From the NCBI RefSeq assembly GCF_004402595.1, contig NZ_SOFY01000062.1, forward strand, positions 1 through 51,451: DNA of 51,451 nucleotides, in the 5' to 3' direction. This DNA comes from Cryobacterium shii (GTDB lineage: Bacteria > Actinomycetota > Actinomycetes > Actinomycetales > Microbacteriaceae). A program made the translations under genes and the position numbers. Numbering within the stretch: position 1 is the stretch's first letter; the number at the start of each line of letters is the position of its first letter. A model generated the notes under the pieces. That model saw nothing but the letters and a program-made list of their open reading frames with translations. It searched no databases and had not been told where the DNA came from. This document shows positions 48,504 through 51,451 of this stretch, piece by piece.

Positions 48504-49508
48504 TAGTGCGTATCCGCTTAGCTCAGCTAGAGTGAGGTGTGCCCAAACCTGATTTTCCGCGTTCGATTCTGGCGTTCCAGGAGTGGTTCGTGGATGAGCA
48601 GGCGTGCCTGGACTATCTCTTTGAGAGTCGATGGCCGGAGGGGTTCACGTGCCCGCGTTGCGGGGGCCGCGACGCGTATCCGATCGCCACCCGACGGCTG
48701 TGGCAGTGCGTCGAGTGCAGGTATCAGGTGTCGGTGACGGCCGGGACCGTGATGCACAAGACCCGGTTGTCGTTGCGGTTGTGGTTCTGGGCGGCGTACT
48801 TGATGGCTACCGGCACTCCAGGGATGTCGGCAAGACAGTTGCAACGCCAACTTGCGTTGAGTCGGTACGACACGGCGTGGACGATGCTGCACAAGCTGCG
48901 CCGCGCAATGGTCGCCCCTGACCGGGGCTTGCTCTCCGGTGAGGTCGAGGTTGATGAGTTCGAGATCGGCGGTGTGGAGAAGGGCAGGAGCGGCGGGCGC
49001 AGCGCAATCGCGAAGGCCTCCACCGGGATCATCGCGGTAGAGGTGAGAGGCACCGGTTCAGGTCGCATACGGATCGAGCTAATCGACGACGCGACCGCGG
49101 CGACGTTGTCTGGGTTCATCGAACGGACCGTGGCGGCCGGAGCGATCGTACATACCGACGGCTGGCAAGGCTACGCGAAGCTGGCGAGCAAGGGCTACGT
49201 GCACCGCCCGCGCAGTCAGGCTAAAGCCAAGCGTGACGGCGATATCGACCCGGTCTTGCCGCGGGCGCACCGGGCGATCTCGAACTTCAAGTCTTGGCTC
49301 CGCGGCACGCACCGCGGCGTGAGCGCCGAGCATCTGCAGGTCTACCTGGACGAGTTCATCTTTCGATACAACCGACGACGCACGCCGATGGCCGCGTTTC
49401 AAACCCTCCTCGGCCTCAGCAGTCACCATCCGCCGTCCACCAGGGCCGAGATCGTGGCCGAAGGCCCGGCAGCAGCAAAGCGAGGCTGAGCTGAGCGGAT
49501 ACGCACTA
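48504..49508 (+). mobile_element. Intact IS1595-family insertion sequence
   Basis: Terminal inverted repeats lie at 48504-48527 (TAGTGCGTATCCGCTTAGCT...) and 49485-49508, with one mismatch over 23 bp. The 6-bp sequence CATCGA abuts both ends (48498-48503, 49509-49514) as a target duplication. The element is 1005 bp with one transposase gene. It inserted into older IS remains. Confidence 0.85.
48539..49489 (+). CDS. IS1595-family transposase
   Basis: The 316-aa enzyme has an N-terminal zinc ribbon (FTCPRCGGRDAY, WQCVECRYQVSVTAGTVMHK), then the DDE-type core: VEVDEFEIGGVEKGRSGG, AIVHTDGWQGYAKL, and HRAISNFKSWLRGTHRGVS with FIFRYNRRR. GTG at 48539 lies 12 nt inside the left inverted repeat end. 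All expected catalytic residues are there, so it could be active. Confidence 0.93.
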   Translation: MPKPDFPRSILAFQEWFVDEQACLDYLFESRWPEGFTCPRCGGRDAYPIATRRLWQCVECRYQVSVTAGTVMHKTRLSLRLWFWAAYLMATGTPGMSARQLQRQLALSRYDTAWTMLHKLRRAMVAPDRGLLSGEVEVDEFEIGGVEKGRSGGRSAIAKASTGIIAVEVRGTGSGRIRIELIDDATAATLSGFIERTVAAGAIVHTDGWQGYAKLASKGYVHRPRSQAKAKRDGDIDPVLPRAHRAISNFKSWLRGTHRGVSAEHLQVYLDEFIFRYNRRRTPMAAFQTLLGLSSHHPPSTRAEIVAEGPAAAKRG

Positions 49509-49670
49509 CATCGATTATCTCGACGTTCGGGTTATGCCGATGTTTTCTGGAAAGTCTTGATCAAAGGAATATCCGGGGCGCATACGTCGGCATGATTAGA
49601 GCGCTTCTAGGAATTCAAGCAGCGGTCCGGTGGGGACGAACCTGTGGCTGGTGCTTCCGAGGGGCGCGAT
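49509..49670. other. Flank between IS1595 and the recombinase remnant
   Basis: No gene. It holds the CATCGA duplication, GTTATGCCGATGT at 49531-49543 (like a half of the 26-bp palindrome), and CGTCGGCATGATTAG (about 49586-49600), with GTTATGCCGA facing TCGGCAT as an inverted pair. These could be ends of the element carrying the recombinase. Confidence 0.4.
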
Positions 49671-50345
49671 TCATGCCAGGGCGCGTTCTTTCATGCCGAG
49701 GTCGGCGTGTAGGTAGGCCTGGGTGGCCTGAGTGGATTCGTGGCCAAGCCAAAGGGCGATTGTGGTGATGTCGATGCCGGCTTCGAGCATCCTCATCGCT
49801 GTCGTGTGTCGCAGCGTGTGTGGAGTGATCGTTTTGTTCTTCAGGCTCGGGCTGGTGGCGGTTGCGGCGGCGCAGTAGAGGCGAAGTCGAGCCGCGATCG
49901 CATCGCGCCCGAGCGCTCTGAAGCTGCCTTGCGCTGTGAATATGGGGTCGCGTGGAAGCGCGTCGGGCCTCGCGGCGCGAAGCGTTCGGAGGGCGCGCGT
50001 GGTCTCCTTGTTGAGCGGCGTGATGCGGTCCTTGCGGCCTTTGCCGTGACAAAGCAGGTGCACAGGGGTGCTGAGCTGTAGATCTTGCTGGGTCAACCCG
50101 ATCAGCTCTCTGACGCGGAGTCCGGTCGAAAAGACCAGTATCATCACGTGATCTCGCCGCCCGGTCACCGTGTTCTGATCGGGCACGGCCAAGAGCGCGT
50201 CGACCTCGGACTTTGTGAGGTAGCTGAGTATGGTCGTCGTCGTGTTCTTCGTCTTGATGGCTTTGGGAAGCCGCGCCGATTGCTGTGCACGCAGGGCTTG
50301 CAGACAGGCGGGTCGACTCACGAACGCCCAGCAGCTCTTGACAAA
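49671..50345 (-). pseudogene. Tyrosine recombinase, 5'-truncated
   Basis: The catalytic domain is complete: Arg in VFSTGLRVRELIGL, Lys in CHGKGRKDRITPL, HTLRHTTAMRML, WLGHES and the nucleophile Tyr in QAYLHADLG. Upstream of about residue ALRAQQSARL the frame runs into the promoter and antisense of the CHRD gene, so the N-terminal core-binding domain is mostly gone. It may be the remains of an integrase of a small mobile element or island. Confidence 0.8.
50338..50343 (+). promoter_or_regulatory. Candidate -35 box of the CHRD-like gene
   Basis: TTGACA lies at 50338-50343, with AAGGAT 17 nt further as a weak -10. It is at the junction with the truncated recombinase. Confidence 0.3.
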
Positions 50346-50435
50346 AAAGTCGTTTGCGCAAAGGATTGGCCGAATAATGCTCGTGTTTTTCTCTCCATGT
50401 TTGTTTTCGCACCTACCTCCTAGCGAAGGATTCTG

Positions 50436-51200
50436 ATGAATAAGAAAACAGCAGTGTTGTTTGTGCCCGCGTTTGCTCTGGGCGTGGCCGTCTTGACTGG
50501 TGGCCCAGCCCTTGCAGCCACTGGTGACGCGTCCTACCAGGGGACGCTCGATTCGATCAACGGCAGCAACGGCAGCGGCACCTTCTCCATCCAGGTATCC
50601 GGCGACCAGGCCACAGTCACCCAGACCGTCAAAGGTCTGGCCGAGACCTTCGACGGTAAGCCGTACCCGCACGTACAGCACATCCACATCGGTGCGAAGG
50701 GGGAATGTCCCACCACCGCAGCTGACACCAATGGAGACGGTGTGATCAGCACGACCGAAGGTCAGCCGTCTTACGGAGAGATTGGCACAACGTTGTCCAC
50801 CAGCGGCGACACGAGTCCGGCGGCCGGAACTGATCTAACGCTTGCCGGGATGGGTGCAAACTACGACTTTAACCGAACCTTCACTCTGGATGCCGCCACC
50901 GCGGCCTCGCTAGAGGCAGGAACGGCTGTTGTGGTGGTCCACGGTCTAGACCCGGCCACGTTGACGAAAGCGGCACAGGACGCAAAAAGTGACTTGGTTC
51001 CGAGTCTGCCCCTGGCAGCAACGTCGCCGGCTCTGTGCGGCGCTCTGAGCGCGTCGCAAGCGAACATGCCTGACGGTGGCGTGCAAACCGGCGGTGGCGG
51101 CACCTCAAGCGGTGCTGACATTGGCCTTCTCGCCCTCGGTGCCGTGTTCCTGACCGCGGCAGGTGGCGCGGTGATGATTCGTCGGCGCCTTGCCGCGTGA
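50436..51200 (+). CDS. Secreted CHRD-like surface protein with C-terminal anchor
   Basis: The 254-aa protein has a Sec signal peptide (residues 1-28, VPAFALGVAVLTGGPALAA), a CHRD-like beta domain (ASYQGTLDSINGSNGSGTFS, YPHVQHIHIGAKGECP, AVVVVHGLDPATLT) and a C-terminal membrane helix (GLLALGAVFLTAAGG) followed by RRRLAA. The sequence MPDGGVQTGGGG just before the helix could be a sortase-type motif. GAAGGATTCTG precedes the ATG. It is followed by a sortase-like gene start, so cell-wall anchoring is inferred. Confidence 0.8.
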   Translation: MNKKTAVLFVPAFALGVAVLTGGPALAATGDASYQGTLDSINGSNGSGTFSIQVSGDQATVTQTVKGLAETFDGKPYPHVQHIHIGAKGECPTTAADTNGDGVISTTEGQPSYGEIGTTLSTSGDTSPAAGTDLTLAGMGANYDFNRTFTLDAATAASLEAGTAVVVVHGLDPATLTKAAQDAKSDLVPSLPLAATSPALCGALSASQANMPDGGVQTGGGGTSSGADIGLLALGAVFLTAAGGAVMIRRRLAA

Positions 51201-51222
51201 GGTTGAGATCGTTTGATCGCCG

Positions 51223-51451
51223 GTGATAAACCCGGCTGGGAACCGTCGCCGCGGTAGCCGTCTGGCTACCGCGGCGACGGTTCTGCTCTTCACCGTCGGC
51301 TGTACGGCGACCGGTTTCGCCCTGTGGGGCAACCCTCCTCCTCCACGACCACCAGCCTCGGCCGCCGTGGCGGCTCCCGCTCAGAAGCCCGTCTCCGATA
51401 CGCCCTCACGGGAGCCCCTCTCCGCGCCGCCGACTCCGCGGGTTGACCAGG
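51223..51451 (+). CDS. Sortase-like gene, N-terminal part only (class F candidate)
   Basis: From GTG 51223 the frame runs to the window end without a stop. It has a basic start (NPAGNRRRGSR), one membrane helix (LATAATVLLFTVGCTATGF) and a Pro/Ala-rich stalk (PPPPRPPASAAVAAPAQKP). This is the usual beginning of class F sortases, which often lie next to CHRD proteins in actinobacteria. The catalytic domain lies outside the window. The first codons form the hairpin at 51241-51282. Confidence 0.55.
   Translation, partial: MINPAGNRRRGSRLATAATVLLFTVGCTATGFALWGNPPPPRPPASAAVAAPAQKPVSDTPSREPLSAPPTPRVDQ
51241..51282 (+). terminator. 19-bp perfect hairpin inside the sortase-like gene start
   Basis: AACCGTCGCCGCGGTAGCC (51241-51259) pairs with its exact reverse complement at 51264-51282, loop GTCT, followed by CTGCTCTT. 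It is 40 nt after the CHRD stop and looks like its terminator, yet it overlaps codons of the next frame. Confidence 0.75.

Noticed and set aside
49671..50687. Full-length tyrosine recombinase
   Set aside because: The first 110 or so codons are antisense to the CHRD gene and its promoter; only the catalytic domain is real.
1..51451. tRNA or rRNA genes
   Set aside because: No cloverleaf with a T-arm GTTCGANTC pattern in proper context and no rRNA-like sequence was recognised in the gaps.

Overview
The window is high-GC (roughly 65-68% in most genes) Gram-positive DNA. GTG and TTG starts, a mycoredoxin-like CGDC thioredoxin fold, a DUF222/HNH gene, a CHRD-type surface protein beside a sortase-like start, and a very frequent ACGGATGCC word all point to an actinobacterium, most likely Microbacteriaceae (Cryobacterium/Leifsonia-like). 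This placement is inferred from gene content only. No rRNA, tRNA or CRISPR array was seen.

Layout. 1-6.6 kb: ppsA, a small coiled-coil protein, then a leftward operon for hydroquinone-type ring cleavage (MhqO/LinE-like dioxygenase, MhqD-like esterase, maleylacetate reductase). 6.4-16.7 kb: housekeeping and regulatory genes, namely a 66-aa protein, a group-2 sigma factor, an acidic protein, a mycoredoxin, a cupin, a Nudix hydrolase, a TPR-GGDEF diguanylate cyclase, a NERD protein, an ADP-ribosylglycohydrolase/phosphatase fusion and a pentapeptide-repeat protein. G-rich minisatellites and palindromic elements lie between them. 17-19.3 kb: a DUF222/HNH gene whose HNH core has lost key residues. 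A 160-bp inverted copy of part of it sits at the broken end of a nagA pseudogene. 19.6-20.8 kb: OsmC and a hot-dog thioesterase.

20.9-30.8 kb: a long rightward cluster made of a polar-amino-acid-type ABC transporter, enoyl-CoA hydratase, CaiC-like acyl-CoA ligase, TetR regulator, thiolase, SDR, MaoC-like hydratase and YtcJ-like amidohydrolase. Several genes overlap. It looks like a complete uptake, hydrolysis, CoA-activation and thiolysis route for an unidentified amide- or nitrogen-bearing acid.

30.9-38.3 kb: an accessory stretch of nucleic-acid genes, namely a decayed NERD paralogue, an Arr-type rifamycin ADP-ribosyltransferase, a uracil-DNA-glycosylase-like protein, a DnaQ-TerB-BRCT exonuclease split by one in-frame stop, and a coupled pair of a MutT-like Nudix and a PLD nuclease-helicase-DUF3427 protein. 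The last pair is clearly AT-richer than its surroundings. It is the best candidate in the window for an under-described defence or repair system.

38.3-47.5 kb: a quinone oxidoreductase, a deo-type nucleoside catabolic operon (deoD, MFS transporter, deoC) with a divergent GntR/UTRA regulator, a Phd/RelE toxin-antitoxin pair with a visible operator, DUF4234 and YccF membrane proteins, two overlapping alpha/beta hydrolases, a DUF2256-DUF3253 protein, and a second toxin-antitoxin pair (MazF-like) that is probably transcribed leaderless. 47.6-50.4 kb: a graveyard of mobile DNA with a truncated pRiA4b-ORF3 gene, IstB and IS1380 transposase ends, an intact IS1595-family element and a 5'-truncated tyrosine recombinase. 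50.4 kb to the end: a CHRD-like secreted protein and the start of a sortase-like gene whose first codons form a 19-bp perfect hairpin.
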